A stretch of DNA of 64,000 nucleotides from Platanthera guangdongensis. Its lineage: Eukaryota; Streptophyta; Magnoliopsida; Asparagales; Orchidaceae. The notes under the pieces were generated by a model. The model had not been told where the DNA came from, did not search any database, and worked only from the letters and a program-made list of their open reading frames with translations. The stretch spans positions 62,935,885 through 62,999,884 of the forward strand of contig CM077161.1 of assembly GCA_039583875.1 (NCBI GenBank), read 5' to 3'. Shown here piece after piece: positions 21,568 to 32,967 of the stretch. Each line of letters starts with the position of its first letter. Position 1 is the stretch's first letter. Made by a program: the position numbers and the translations under genes.

Positions 21568-21725
21568 GTGGCCGGGCTGCACCATGTGGGCTGTTTTGGT
21601 GGAAGAGGGCTGCTCCAATTGGGCTGCATTATGTAGTGGCCGGGCTGCATCATGTGGGCTGTTTTGGTGGAAGAGGGCTGCTCCAATTGGGCTGCATTAT
21701 GTAGTGGCCGGGCTGCATCATGTGG
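21568..21725. repeat. 68-bp tandem repeat in E LTR (about 2.3 copies)
   Basis: Units start GTGGCCGGGCTGCA at 21568, 21636 and 21704, an exact 68-base period. The same array occurs in the other LTR near 28302-28459. It lies in the U3 upstream of the TATA box. Confidence 0.9.
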
Positions 21726-21981
21726 GCTGCACAACAACATAAAACATAGCAAATTAGACACATATTTTATATCAAAACATTAATTATTATAACATACCTA
21801 TAAAATAAAAATAAGATTGAACATAACATAAACATAACATACATAAAAAAAAATATATTCATAACAAACAAATAAGATATGAAAGTAAGCATAACAAGAA
21901 TAAAGTAAGCAAAAATACCAATTAACTTAGGAATTTCTTAAACTAAACTATACTAAAGATGATGACTAAAAGTAGTCATCA

Positions 21982-21993
21982 AATTCCCCCATG
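21982..21993 (-). other. Polypurine tract of element E
   Basis: On the minus strand ATGGGGGAATTT lies immediately before the 3' LTR start TGATGACT. This is the expected second-strand primer. Confidence 0.8.
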
Positions 21994-23900
21994 CTAGAGT
22001 ATTTGCTTGCCCTCAAGCAAATAAAACTTAAAGAACTAGGAAAAGAAAACAAAGAAGATTTAGGTTGCATAATTAAGAAAAACAAAATATGAAAAATTAA
22101 ACTATCCTAATTCCTATGTTAACAACTAGTGGGGTGAGAAGTGCACAATAGAAAACTTGAAAGTGGAGACCTAAAAATATCATTAGAACATAAAGAAAAT
22201 TTACACATTTCTAAATCTTAAAACAAGGCATCCAAAATTAATGAAATTAAGAAAAGAAAAAGTAGAAGTTCTAAATAGACGGCGCATTAACGAACTATTA
22301 GGTTGCTAGAATAACAATTAACCCTAAATCACCTCAAGATAACCTCCAAAGAAATCCATCAATGATGGTGGCCATAGGCTTGTCCGTTCACACTCTCTCC
22401 ACTACGCGAATTTACTTTCTAAAGATTAATAGGACTTCTATAGGCGTTAAAACTTGACTTAGGTAAATGATTAGGAAATGAAAACAAGGATAAACATGAG
22501 ATCTTAAACACTAAACCAAGGTTGAGCTTAAAAAAAATAAACATAAACACATGAAGAGGAATGATAAGTACTTCAATTCAAGCTGACACAAACATAAGGC
22601 CATGTATTTTTTTCTTTTCTTTTCATAATATTGGCCAAAAATAAACTACTTTTTTTTCATTTCATTTTGATAATACTTTTGATAATAACTCTTTTTTTGT
22701 AACTTTTAAGGAAAGCTCCAAATATAAGCTATAATTTTTCCTTTACATTTCAAAGATATAATCCTTCACAAAAAATGATATTTAAGCTCAAAGTTTAGTG
22801 TGAAATGGGAAATACATTTGGCTTTGGTGAAATGATGAAATGAAAGGTGGAGCTAAAAACAAAGAAACATGGAAAAATGCCCAAAAATTGTTTTGCAATG
22901 GTAAATTTATTGGTGGGCAAGAAAAGCTCAAACTAGCCAAAGGGTGGCCTAAATCATTTCTAAAGTACGTAAAAAAGACGCAAATGTTTCGAGAGTCGCT
23001 AGGGACAAGTTCTAGACACCAAGAAAGACTACCCCGCAAATGAAAAAGAGATAACATTACCTAGCAACCATTCGTAAGCAACTAACCGAATAAAAAGGCA
23101 TAACTACAAATTGCTAACTTAAAACGTAAAAATCGGATGCCTATATTTAAGAAAAAGAAACTAGTAAAACTAAGCTATGTTAAACTGATAAATTTAGAAA
23201 ATCAATTCAAAGAAATCTAAATAGAACTAAGGAACCGCACGGGCCTACACATCACTAGAAGAAACATAAAAATAAAGATAGAAAATAATTTTAGATTTTG
23301 TTTTTCAAATATATTTTAGCAATTTTTTTGGATTTTTGCTTTCCTTTTTTTTGTGATTTTTGAAAAGGCTAAAATAAAAGCAATACTAGCAAAAAACTTA
23401 ACAAAACTATGCTAATTTTGTAGAAAATTTTTTTTTGAAAGAAAAAGGAAAAAGAGAACTAACTAAACCCTCCCCCAAGCTTAGATTTTTCATTGTCCTC
23501 AATGAAAGAAACAAAAAGAAAAACGAGAAGGAGACTGAGAAGGAGAGAAAAATGCAGAAAGGAAATGAAAATAAAAAAAACAGGACTTCCCCGGGTTTGT
23601 GAGATGAAGGTGGATGTCGCTCCCCCATGCTTGCTTTTTAGTGCACTTGATCGTCAGCAGATTTGACTTGATTCATCTTTATATCACCAACGTTGGAGCG
23701 GCGGTCACGAACTTGCTTGGGTGGCCTCCGGAAGGAAGAGAAAAATAAAAGCAGAAAAAAATAGAGTATGTGGGCAGGTGCCCAAGATTGTTCTTTATTA
23801 CAACAATTTAAAGTCCGAATAAAATTAAATGTTTCATAACAATAAGGAATAATAATAAGTCCAAAAAAAAAAAAAAAATGTTCCACAACAAGATAAACAT
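21994..23900 (-). other. Noncoding 3' region of element E with two blocks conserved in element L
   Basis: There is no credible coding frame in this AT-rich 1.9-kb stretch. Two blocks match the corresponding region of element L. Block 1 (22342-22411, L 58675-58736) includes an exact 18-base match CGTTCACACTCTCTCCAC. Block 2 (22925-23036, L 59288-59395) includes GCTCAAACTAGCCAAA and a CTTCGAGAG-like core. No envelope-like ORF is visible in the place where Athila elements may carry one. Confidence 0.8.
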
Positions 23901-24368
23901 TCAAGAGTCCAAGACAAGATCCTCCGTTGCAGGAGACACAGAATCATTTGTAAAATAAAGTTTAAGTCTATGCCCATTCACTTTAAAATCACCCTTATCG
24001 GGGTGCGAAAGCAACACAATTCCATCAGAATAAACTTCCTTGACCGTAAACGGTCCAGTCCATCGAGATTTAATGTGTCCGAAGAAAATATGTAAGCGTG
24101 AATTAAAAAGAAGAACTTGATCGCCAAGTTTAAAAATTTTATGTTGGCCCAAGTTCTTATCGTGATCGACTTTCGTTTCAGGGTCGGGTGATTTTGCATA
24201 TGAATTTTTCAGATTTTTGTCTTCTTCAAAAATGAGATTTTCAAGATTATTTTGTTTAAAAACAGTTTCATTTTCAAAATTTATTTGCATGGACATAACC
24301 GTATTTTTAAAAACATTTGGAGAAAGTTCAGAAGAAGAAGACGAAAAATCATTTGGAGAAAAAAACAA
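23901..24368 (-). pseudogene. Integrase C-terminal remnant (element E)
   Basis: This minus-strand frame has no ATG; the first codon after the upstream stop is TTG. Its first 80 residues are low-complexity and match nothing I recognise. The last 75 carry LGDQVLLFNSRLHIFFGHIKSRWTGPF and [12 protein letters not shown]. That is the end of an Athila integrase and matches L 60290-60600 ([30 protein letters not shown]). It lies in a different frame from gag, only 53 bases after it. The gene between gag-protease and this tail has therefore been deleted. Confidence 0.82.
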
Positions 24369-24421
24369 GTGTCATCATTTTGCAAAGAATTTCTCATAGA
24401 TTGATTAATATCAAAAGTAAC

Positions 24422-26641
24422 CTATTCATCTCCCACACGCAGAGAAAGTCTTCCGTCGCTCACATTTATGATCGCTCGAGCGGTGGCTAGGAAGGGACGA
24501 CCAAGGATAAGAGGGGCCTCAACGTCCTCTTCAATATCGAGAATGACAAAATCCACCGGGAAGATGAATTTGTCGACCTTCACTAGCACATCCTCAACGA
24601 TACCTAACGGATACTTAATCGATCGATCAGCCAATTGAATACACATACGCGTAGGGCTGAGAGTGCCCAATCCTAGCTTTTTAAACAATGAAAAAGGCAT
24701 CAAGTTGATGCTCGCACCTAGATCCGCTAGCGCATGTTTTATAAAAAGATCACCAAAAACGCAAGGAATTGAAAAACTACCCGGATCGTGAATTTTTTTA
24801 GGCAAGTTAGAGTTTTTAACGACCGCCGAGCACTCTTCATTTAACGTTACGTGAGAAAGATTTTCCAATTTCTTTGTATTCGTTAATAAGTCCTTGAGAT
24901 ATTTGGCGTATTTCGGCATTTGGCTAATGGCTTCGTGAAATGGCAAATTTATATGAATTTGTTTAAACATTTCAAGAAAGCGTGAATATTGATCATCTAA
25001 TTTTTCCTTCCTAAGCCTAGCCGGATAAGGAGGTGGCTGAAATTCCTTTATAATTGTCGGTGCATCATTTTGAAAATTGTTAACTTCTTTTTCAAAAGTA
25101 GGCTTTTCTTTTTCAAAATTAGATTTGTCTTTTTCTTTTTCAAAAATTTTATCATTTGATTCTGTAACGATAATATTTTCAGCAGTAGGAGAGGCAATCA
25201 CCTCTGGCTCTTCCCTTGTGGTGGGCTCGTTAATAACTTTACCGCTCCGAAGGGAAATCGCATTCACGCGCTCCCTTGGGTTAGGTTCAGTGTTTGAGGG
25301 AAGAGCCCCGGGTGGCCTCTCAGAGATGACCTTGGCAAGTTGCCCGACCTGGTTCTCTAAATTTTTCACAGAGCCAGATAGACTTCTAATGGTAGCATCA
25401 TTCGAGCTTATATATTTAGAAAGTATTTCCTCCAAAGATGGAGTATTTTGAAAATTTTGGTTTTGATATTGTGGTGGTGGTGGAGTGAAATTGTGTGGTG
25501 GGCGTGCAACATTAGTAGGGTTACTCCAAGAAAACTTAGGATGGTTACGCCATCCAGGATTATAAGAGTTCGAAGAAGAATTAAAACCAGGAGGTACAGA
25601 AAAATTAGAAAAAGCAGAAAAATTATTGGCAGAATTATTTTGAGCAGGCCTGGGTATGTTCCCCAGATAATCGACCTGCTCGGCAGCAGCAGCATTCACA
25701 TTTTCATATACCTTAGCGGCGGAGGAAGCAGTCATCTCTGAAATCTTCTTGTTCAACATTTCCACTTGCAACGCTAGTTGCAAAACCGAGTCCACTTCAT
25801 AGATACCTGCAGGTTTAGATGGGCGAGTCCTAGACGAATTCCACTGATAAGTGTTCATCGTCATGTCCTCGATAAGCTCAAGAGCGGCTTCCGGAGTTTT
25901 GCGGTCCAAAGAACCAGCAGAAGAAGCATCTATCATTTGCTTAGTTTCTTGATTTAGCCCATTGTAAAATGCCTGAACCTGTAACCATACAGGCAGAGCA
26001 TGATGAGGGCATCTTCTCAAAAGTTCTTTGAACCTCTCCCAAGTGTCATAGAGGGTCTCCGAAGCAATTTGAGAATAAGAAGTTATATCATTTCTTAACT
26101 TAGCAGTTTTAGCGGGAGGGAAATATCTAGCAAGAAATTTATCCACTAAAATGTTCCAAGTAGTGATTGATCCTCTTGGAAGAGAACTCAACCACTGTTT
26201 GACTTTAGTTCTTAAGGAGAAGGGGAAGAGTCTTAGCCTTATAGCATCATCTGAGACACCATTTATTTTGAAGGTGTCATAGATTTCAAGAAAATTGGCA
26301 ATATGCAAGTTCGGATCTTCATCTTGTAATCCGTCGAACTGTACATATTGCTGCACCATTTGTATGATGCTAGGCTTAAGCTCGAAGTTATTGTTCGCAA
26401 TTGCAGGTCGAATAATACTTGTTTCAGTCCACTCCAGGTTGGGTCGAGCATAATCAGACATGGTCCTTTGCTGAGTCATTCCTGGGTTGGGATCTCCCAT
26501 TTCAGAATTAAAATTACAATCACCGTCGGAATCCTCAACCGCTGTTTGAGAAGTGGAAGCCCCGAATCGTAGTTGTCTCCGAAAGGAGCGTTCGATTTCT
26601 GGGTCCAAATCAACAAGTTGCGACGGATTCGTGCGGGTCAT
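24422..26641 (-). CDS. Athila-type gag-protease polyprotein, intact ORF (element E)
   Basis: The 739-codon ORF opens with MTRTNPSQLVDLDPEIERS, about 130 bases after the primer site. The retrotransposon gag domain spans roughly residues 95-240 (LFPFSLRTKVKQWLSSLP, WNILVDKFLARYFP, WERFKELLRRCPHH). A Pro/Asn/Phe-rich low-complexity stretch (about 345-410) and a putative coiled-coil segment (about 415-445, SGSVKNLENQVGQLAKV) follow. An acidic Lys/Glu-rich linker leads to an aspartic protease near residues 625-735, with active site ADLGASINLMPFSLF and the ILGRPFLATARAIINV helix. It ends with TAG. No CCHC knuckle is visible, as is usual for this clade. No break was found, which is unusual in this window. 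Confidence 0.93.
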   Translation of the reverse strand: MTRTNPSQLVDLDPEIERSFRRQLRFGASTSQTAVEDSDGDCNFNSEMGDPNPGMTQQRTMSDYARPNLEWTETSIIRPAIANNNFELKPSIIQMVQQYVQFDGLQDEDPNLHIANFLEIYDTFKINGVSDDAIRLRLFPFSLRTKVKQWLSSLPRGSITTWNILVDKFLARYFPPAKTAKLRNDITSYSQIASETLYDTWERFKELLRRCPHHALPVWLQVQAFYNGLNQETKQMIDASSAGSLDRKTPEAALELIEDMTMNTYQWNSSRTRPSKPAGIYEVDSVLQLALQVEMLNKKISEMTASSAAKVYENVNAAAAEQVDYLGNIPRPAQNNSANNFSAFSNFSVPPGFNSSSNSYNPGWRNHPKFSWSNPTNVARPPHNFTPPPPQYQNQNFQNTPSLEEILSKYISSNDATIRSLSGSVKNLENQVGQLAKVISERPPGALPSNTEPNPRERVNAISLRSGKVINEPTTREEPEVIASPTAENIIVTESNDKIFEKEKDKSNFEKEKPTFEKEVNNFQNDAPTIIKEFQPPPYPARLRKEKLDDQYSRFLEMFKQIHINLPFHEAISQMPKYAKYLKDLLTNTKKLENLSHVTLNEECSAVVKNSNLPKKIHDPGSFSIPCVFGDLFIKHALADLGASINLMPFSLFKKLGLGTLSPTRMCIQLADRSIKYPLGIVEDVLVKVDKFIFPVDFVILDIEEDVEAPLILGRPFLATARAIINVSDGRLSLRVGDE

Positions 26642-26770
26642 GCACTAAAAAAATGAAGGAGAAATGGAAAAAAACTTGAAGAAAGAAGAAAAAAATGATT
26701 AGGTTTTTTTTTGTTGTTTAAATTTTTATAGAAGCAATAGCGAAAGCGTTTTCAAAATATTGACGAAGAA

Positions 26771-26789
26771 GTCCCCGGTAACGGCGCCA
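26771..26789 (-). other. Primer binding site of element E (tRNA-Asp type)
   Basis: The minus strand reads TGGCGCCGTTACCGGGGAC, six bases inside the 5' LTR end. It matches the Athila/Tat primer site complementary to tRNA-Asp (TGGCGCCGTTGCCGGGGA) with one change. Confidence 0.9.
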
Positions 26790-26795
26790 AAAACT

Positions 26796-28715
26796 TGGTG
26801 GGCTAAAACCTGAACAGGCAAGTGTACCTGTCGAATTGTAGTATCAAGGTCGTATTAAAACACGGGGTTGTCAAGTACTGCTACTCACGCTTGAACTATT
26901 ATCCTACCGGAAGAAAGTGGGTTTTGAGAATTTTTTTAAAATCAAACTGAAACGAAATCTAAAACGGAACTATGGATTAAAAGATAGCACTTGATCGATG
27001 ATTCATCATGAAAAGAGATAGGAGAAATAAAAATAATATTTTATAATTGCGACTTAACTCGACCGTGACGGATCTGAAAATAAGACAAAATCTCGCTAGA
27101 GCATTAAGTCTCCTAACTTATAGACGCTTTGATCGAAATCTCTTTACAAATCAAAGGGGCCTAAAGTTGCATTATCGAGATGATCCGCACTATTGGATTT
27201 GACTCCAATCCAGAGGATTTACGTCGTCCTATCTCTAGGATTGCGTGCAACTCCTTCCCTCTTTGAGTGATCTTTCAAATCAATGAGTCTCTCGACTATT
27301 ATGAAATGAGATCAAAGGCCTACTACCGTATACCGGAAATACGGAGTCGGCTCGAAATAAATCAAAGAGGGATCGAGCGAAATTTAGCAAAAATAAAATT
27401 ACGAAGTAAAAAAGAATTTCTATCTCAAATCATGGATCCTCATGATCAAATGCTAAAAGAAGATTAGCTACGCATAGTAAAAAGGAAAATCACAAGAATA
27501 AGAGAAAGAGAATAATTTTTCAGTAAGAAGTTAAAAAGAGGTACATAATAATAAAGACAAGACAATACTATTCTACTAAAAGAATGATCACAAATAGAAA
27601 AGAAATATAACAAGAAATGACAACTTGCATTAGAACAAAATCTTAACTAACTTAAACAAAAACTTCTCTAACAAAAATTTTCTAACTCATCAAGTTTCTC
27701 CTCCCTTTTTTTTCAACATGAGGCATGGGCTTCCTTTTATAGGAGAGGAGGAAGGTTCTAGAAAAATGGAGATGAAGGGATAAAGGGGGGTGGCCGGCCA
27801 TGTGTAGGGGAAAATGTTCATGCATGGCATTAAATGAAGGAGAGAGAGGAAGGTGGATTCATTGCATGCAATTTATGGAAATAAAATAGAGAATATAAAA
27901 TAGAGAGGGGGAGATGAATGAGGAATAAAGAGGGGGGGAAGAGAGGGGCCGGCCAAGCATGAATGAGAGATTCATGCATGTGGAAATTAATGAGGATGGG
28001 AGAGAGAGAGGATATGCATGAATGTGGATTAAATAAAGGAAAAAAAAGAAATAAAAGAGGGAGAGAAAGAGGGGTGGCCGGCCATATGAATGAGAGATTG
28101 CATGAATGCAATAAATGATGAGGGAGGGGGGAAAATGAGTGGCCGGCCACACATGGATGAAGTGGGCTGCACTATATGGGCTTGGGAAGCTTGAAGAGGG
28201 GCTGAATGCATCATGTAGGCTTCAAGGAAAAGGACCGGGCTGCTCCAAACTTCAAGGGCTGCATGTAGGGGGCTGCATCATGTAGAGGGGCTGCACCATA
28301 AGTGGCCGGGCTGCACCATGTGGGCTGTTTTGGTGGAAGAGGGCTGCTCCAATTGGGCTGCATTATGTAGTGGTCGGGCTGCATCATGTAGGCTGTTTTG
28401 GTGGAAGAGGGCTGCTCCAATTGGGCTGCATTATGTAGTGGTCGGGCTGCATCATGTGGGCTGCACAACAACATAAAACATAGCAAATTAGACACATATT
28501 TTATATCAAAACATTAATTATTATAACATACCTATAAAATAAAAATAAGATTGAACATAACATAAACATAACATACATAAAAAAAAATATATTCATAACA
28601 AACAAATAATATATGAAAGTAAGCATAACAAGAATAAAGTAAGCAAAAATACCAATTAACTTAGGAATTTCTTAAACTAAACTATACTAAAGATGATGAC
28701 TAAAAGTAGTCATCA
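26796..28715 (-). repeat. 5' LTR of element E (1,920 bp)
   Basis: On the plus strand it runs from TGGTGGGC to AGTCATCA. It is nearly identical to 20064-21981. Sampled differences include single-base changes near 26906, 27006, 27075 and 27175 and one T-run length change. Confidence 0.93.
27733..27743 (-). promoter_or_regulatory. TATA box of E 5' LTR promoter
   Basis: The minus strand reads CCTATAAAAGG. Upstream, at higher coordinates, lie four GGCCGGCC sites (about 27792, 27947, 28076 and 28141) and the 68-bp repeats, which together make up the U3. Confidence 0.6.
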
Positions 28716-30162
28716 GCTACCATCATAGTTCCTAGTGCCCTCGAGAGCCCTTCACAGGGAATACCTTGGACAATCCTGGGCTAACCTAAACAGTAGGAAT
28801 AATAAACTACAAGAGCAACTAGTATAACTAGGGTTTCACATTCACACATCCCGGTAGCTCGGTAGGTTGATTAGGTTGGTTTGATTGCCATCCGGATGGT
28901 ACGTTCGAAAGGTAGATGCACGGACGGGATAGTCCGGGGAGCCGGTGGCTCGGAAGGTTTTGGATACAAAATAAGTTGGTGGCTCTTCGGTATTGGATGG
29001 CCGTTCACACCGACGTCGATACGTTGACTCAGCAGTGTGCGACACTTAGCTAACGAAAGTCTGGTGGATATGGTCAGCATTAGTACGTGGATACTCTAGG
29101 TTGTGTTCTTCTAGGGGCGTACGGGAGGGCTAGGCCTCGTAGTGTGGATACCTGCATAGGAGCGGGGGACCCGACCCACTATCTCCGTTTGCCACTTCGG
29201 AGGTTCCAGTGAGTGAAGCTAGCTGCCTAAATAGGGGGAACTAAAGGTCTGTGTGCATAGAGTCCTGTGCGTGTGTTGCACTTGCATGAATCATGGCATA
29301 GCATATCACTACACTCATACTTGCATACAACCGACACCCCAACGTTTAAATTGTTATGGGACTTTTTATATGATGGGAGCATTGCAGAAGACCCCATAAA
29401 TTATAAGCTTGTATGGGCATTCATATAAGTTAAGGTTACTTACTTCTTATCTTTTCTTTCTTACATATGCTGCTTCTTTTACTTGTTTACTTTACTGCTT
29501 ACTATTGTAGAACTGCTAGTTTGTACCCTTCTCTTCCTTAGCTATTTATACGTTATAAAATAACTGCTAGATTAGTTCCACTGTCACCTGCCATTTTGTA
29601 CTCTCCACCTTTATAGCTTCCTTTTCCTCCTCCCCGCCCGTTGCCTAGGAGCCATGGGTGTAGGGGTAGGGGATGATAGGGCTTAGTCTTTATGACTAAT
29701 GGTTTTCAGACCACAGGATTATAGGGGCTCCAGATGGGAGACAGGAACCAGCAGCACACAGACTAGCACCAGCAGAGTACGGTGCGCATGGAGGTGGGCC
29801 AGTCTAGTACCGGAGCATCAGTGGCTAGCTTCGTGAGTGATTACTCTTTTTATAGATTCCGCAAGAGATTGTTGTGAGGATCTGATGTACCGAGCTTAAG
29901 CCAATTTATATTTCCGGTTTTGTTACTTTGCAGTACTCTTTTTTCTACTTATGGACTTGTTGTGATTTCTCGTATTACTTATGATGTTTGTGGACCCAAT
30001 TATAACTCTATTTATGATTATTGCTCTCTCTGTGACGATCAAAAAGGCTGGCAGAATCGGCGTTTTGTAGCGGCGGCCTTCCCAAGTGTCGGGGCCACCG
30101 CAAAATGGCGGTTCTGGGCATTAGACCCCGGGGTTTGAAAAAGAAAAAAAAGGGGTCTTACA

Positions 30163-30178
30163 AGTCGTATCAGAGGAA
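30163..30178 (+). other. Primer binding site of element D (degenerate)
   Basis: AGTCGTATCAGAGGAA follows the LTR end. The core TATCAGAG matches the initiator tRNA-Met site TGGTATCAGAGC, with the first TG changed to TC. Confidence 0.7.
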
Positions 30179-30360
30179 ACCTCGATCAAAAGAGAAGTAG
30201 TCCACAAAAACCTTAGGCCACCCCCGCGCAAGCTTAGTTTGCGGACAAACTAGAAGCATAAGCAGTGGTGTGCCAATACGGGAAATCATATGTAAAAGTC
30301 CATTTTCTCCTTCTTTTATTCCATTCGTACGCTAGCTAACTATTGGAATTTTCATTGTAG

Positions 30361-31500
30361 CCTGCGACGAACCCTACTCCATAGCAGGGGACACCTCAGG
30401 CTCTGAATATAGTTCCACCTCTGCTGGCTCCAGTTCCGTTTCAGCAAACGGAGATGGGGAAAACACTGACGGCCATTCAGGAGGCCTTCAGAGCTCAGCA
30501 AGCCCCGGCTCCACAACCAAATCCCGGGGCCACCTGGATGAGTGCCTTCCGGGCACTTTCCCCTCCATACAACCAGGGGACGAAGTAAGCAGTTCGCACA
30601 GAGGAATGATTAAATACCATTTATGAGATGCTTGTGGGGATTCGATGCCCCACTGAGGAGGCAGTTGCATTGGTAGTCTCCTGCTTGGAGGCACACGGAA
30701 AGAGGTGGTGGAAGTCACAGCTAGACACCACTTTTGTGGATATGGATTGCGTTGATATCTCTTGGGGAGAGTTCAGAGTAGCACTTCTAGGACATTTCGT
30801 ACCTCAGTTGGCAAGGGACGAGTTGGAGGATAGGTTCCTGCGGTTGAAACAGGGCAACAAGACAATGATGGAATATTACTAGGAGTTTACTCACTTAGCC
30901 CGCTATGCAGATTCTTATCAGTTGGACGACGCTGGCTACGCAAGGAGGTTCTACAAATGGCTGCACGACGACATGAGAGAGGCCCTCCTCTTCATCTCCG
31001 AGGGAATTTTGTCCAGGATTCTGGAAATGGCCAAGAAAAGGGAAGCAGATCAGCTTACAGTCAAGAGCCGGAAGAGACCAGCTGACGATGCAGTGATTGG
31101 AGGTCGTAGAGACCGCCCTCGAGTCTAGGTCACTGGGGAAAGAAGGAATGAGGATCAATCCCATCAGGAGTTTGGACAGGAGAAAAGGAACCAGGGGGTA
31201 TTTGCTCCCCAGCCCTTATAGATGTTGGAGATATCGAGGACAGCAGAGCAGACAATAGTATGATTCCACTTCAAGCAGCCGGGACATTTCAAAAGAAATT
31301 GTCCCATAAGGCGAGTACCCCCACCAGCACTTCAGGGTGCCCCACCTCCTCGGCAGTTTGGCGACCGATGATGGGGATATCATGGCAGAGGCCACAAGCC
31401 AGAGATGGAGCAGGTGTACGCTCTAGATCTGGCACAACCCCGGAACCCGGAGCAGGTTATAGCAGGTACGCCAGTACCTTTGAATTTCTTCCTTCCTAAG
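30361..31500 (+). pseudogene. Gypsy gag (element D), several stops
   Basis: Gag-like codons run from about 30400, through stops near 30590, to an open part 30628-30882 (AHGKRWWKSQL, WGEFRVALLGHFVP, LEDRFLRLKQGNKTMMEYY). After a TAG it continues in the same frame to 31128 (LARYADSYQLDDAGYARRFYKWL). The zinc knuckle near 31264-31300 reads FHFKQPGHFKRNC. The first Cys is a TGA stop and the second a Phe, so it is destroyed. Bases 30179-30360 are leader. Bases 31501-31585 contain nothing I can identify. Confidence 0.85.
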
Positions 31501-31585
31501 AACTAGTTTTCATAAACATAGACTAGTTCGAAATTAAGAAAAGAAAACTATCGCTAGAACACTAAGACACTTAATTACCTCAGGT

Positions 31586-31870
31586 GTGGTTTTCATCAGT
31601 GGCAAGCCCGCTCACACACTCTTCGACATCGGTGCTTCACACTCGTTTGTGTCATATGATTTCATGAAAGGACTGGCAGGCATGGATCAATTCACAGGAA
31701 GGATGATGAGGGTGCGCCTACCTGATGGATCAGAGCTAATGACCTCTTCTCTTTGCAAAATTCAGGCAGAGATCTGTGGGAAGGTGTTTGAGGCACCAGT
31801 GACGATCCTGAGGATGCTGGACTATGATCTGATCCTGGGCATGTCATACTTACACTGGTATCATGCCTAG
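31586..31870 (+). pseudogene. Aspartic protease region (element D)
   Basis: FISGKPAHTLFDIGASHSFVS at the start is the retropepsin active site, with LFDTGAS changed to LFDIGAS. YDLILGMSYLHWYHA near the end is the closing helix. A TAG at 31868-31870 separates it from RT in the same frame. Confidence 0.88.
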
Positions 31871-32967
31871 ATTGACTGCTTGGCGAAGAGGATCACCGTG
31901 AGGCACGGGGACTCCCTTATTGTCATCGAAAGTATTATACCAGCCCCCCACATATTGTTATCGTCTGTGCAGGCTGTCAAGGCCCACCTACAGGGAGACG
32001 GAGATTATCTGGCGCTCTTCGAGATGGTCATGCGTAAGGATTCTATTTCAGATATTCCAGTGGTGTGGGACTTTGCCGATGTATTTCCGGAGAAGCTACC
32101 AGGGCTACCCCCGCACCGGGAGGAGGACTTCCAGATTCAGCTCATGCCAGGGGCTAAGCCACTATCCAGGGCTCCTTACCGAATGGCCCTAAAGGAGTTG
32201 GTGGAATTTCGAAGCCAGCTTCAAGAGTTAGTGGAAACCGTGTTCGTCCGGCCTAGCTCTTCACCATGGGGAGCTCCGGTACTATTTGTCAAAAAGAAGG
32301 ACGGGACACTTCGGCTGTGTATTGATTACCGGGCCCTGAACAGGCTGACGGTGCGGAATACGTATCCCTTACCGAGGATAGATGAGTTATTTTACCAGTT
32401 GGAGGGAGCTCATTGGTTCTCAAAGCTGGACCTGAGATCGGGGTACTACCAGCTACACATTCAAGAGGAGGACATCCCGAAGACGGCATTCAACAGTAGA
32501 TATGGACTGTACGAGTTTACCGTGATGACCTTCGGGCTCACGAATACATCCTCTGCGTTCATGGCTTTGATGAACCGGGTGTTCGAAGAATATCTGGATA
32601 TCTTCATCATTGTATTCATTGATGACATCCTTATTTATTCGAGGACTGAAGAGGAGCATGCGAGGCATCTAGATTTGACTTTGGAGAAGCTCCGAGAGCA
32701 TAAGATGTACGTTAAGTTCAACAAGTGCCAATTCTGGCTAAAGGAGGTGGCCTTTTGGGCCATGTCATTAGAGGAGCAGGTTTGGCAGTAGATCCGGCGA
32801 AGGTCCAAGCAGTGCGAGATTGTCCACCGCTGAAGACGGACACGGATGTGCGGAGTTTCTTAGGAGTTGCCGGTTATTACCGGAAGTTTGTGGAGGGGTT
32901 CTCTCAGATTGCCCTCCCTCTTACATCCCTGACGAAGAGGGAGTCTCTTTCTATTTCGACGCCTTAA
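31871..32967 (+). pseudogene. Reverse transcriptase (element D), frameshifted
   Basis: This is a well-preserved [66 protein letters not shown], and the catalytic [17 protein letters not shown] near 32612-32660. A frameshift near 32755, at the conserved VAFLGHV, moves the thumb ([31 protein letters not shown]) into another frame, which stops at 32965-32967. The RT type is that of Tekay-like chromoviruses and is close to element B. Confidence 0.93.

Larger units (their letters stand above)
20064..21981 (-). repeat. 3' LTR of element E (1,918 bp)
   Basis: On the plus strand it runs from TGATGTGC to AGTCATCA, adjacent to the polypurine tract. It contains a TATA box (minus strand, 20999-21009), GGCCGGCC sites at about 21058, 21213, 21342 and 21411, and a 68-bp tandem duplication (21568-21725). 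It is nearly identical to 26796-28715. Confidence 0.93.
20064..28715 (-). mobile_element. Element E: non-autonomous Athila-like retrotransposon keeping gag-protease only
   Basis: LTRs at 20064-21981 and 26796-28715 flank a 4.8-kb interior, with the perfect duplication gctac at 20059-20063 and 28716-28720. Minus-strand order: 5' LTR, primer site, gag-protease ORF (26641-24422), a short tail resembling the integrase C-terminus (24368-23901), a long noncoding 3' region, a polypurine tract and the 3' LTR. RT, RNase H and the integrase core are absent, so it needs proteins from another element. The LTRs are almost identical, with only scattered single differences by eye, so it is a young insertion, as expected for an element nested in D. 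Confidence 0.94.
16392..30162 (+). repeat. 5' LTR of element D (about 5,114 bp net, split by E)
   Basis: The parts are 16392-20063 and 28721-30162 (28716-28720 is the second copy of E's target duplication). Every segment matches the 3' LTR 35069-40158, and the 3' LTR shows the uninterrupted site at about 38717 (cttcaactaccatcatag). In the first 190 bases I count about nine differences between the two LTRs. A hairpin lies 37 bases inside the start, and a GC-rich proline-codon block lies at 17740-17920. I see no gene in it. Confidence 0.93.

Noticed and set aside
25077..25451. Plus-strand ORFs inside 24422-26641
   Set aside because: They are shadows of the gag-protease frame of E on the other strand.
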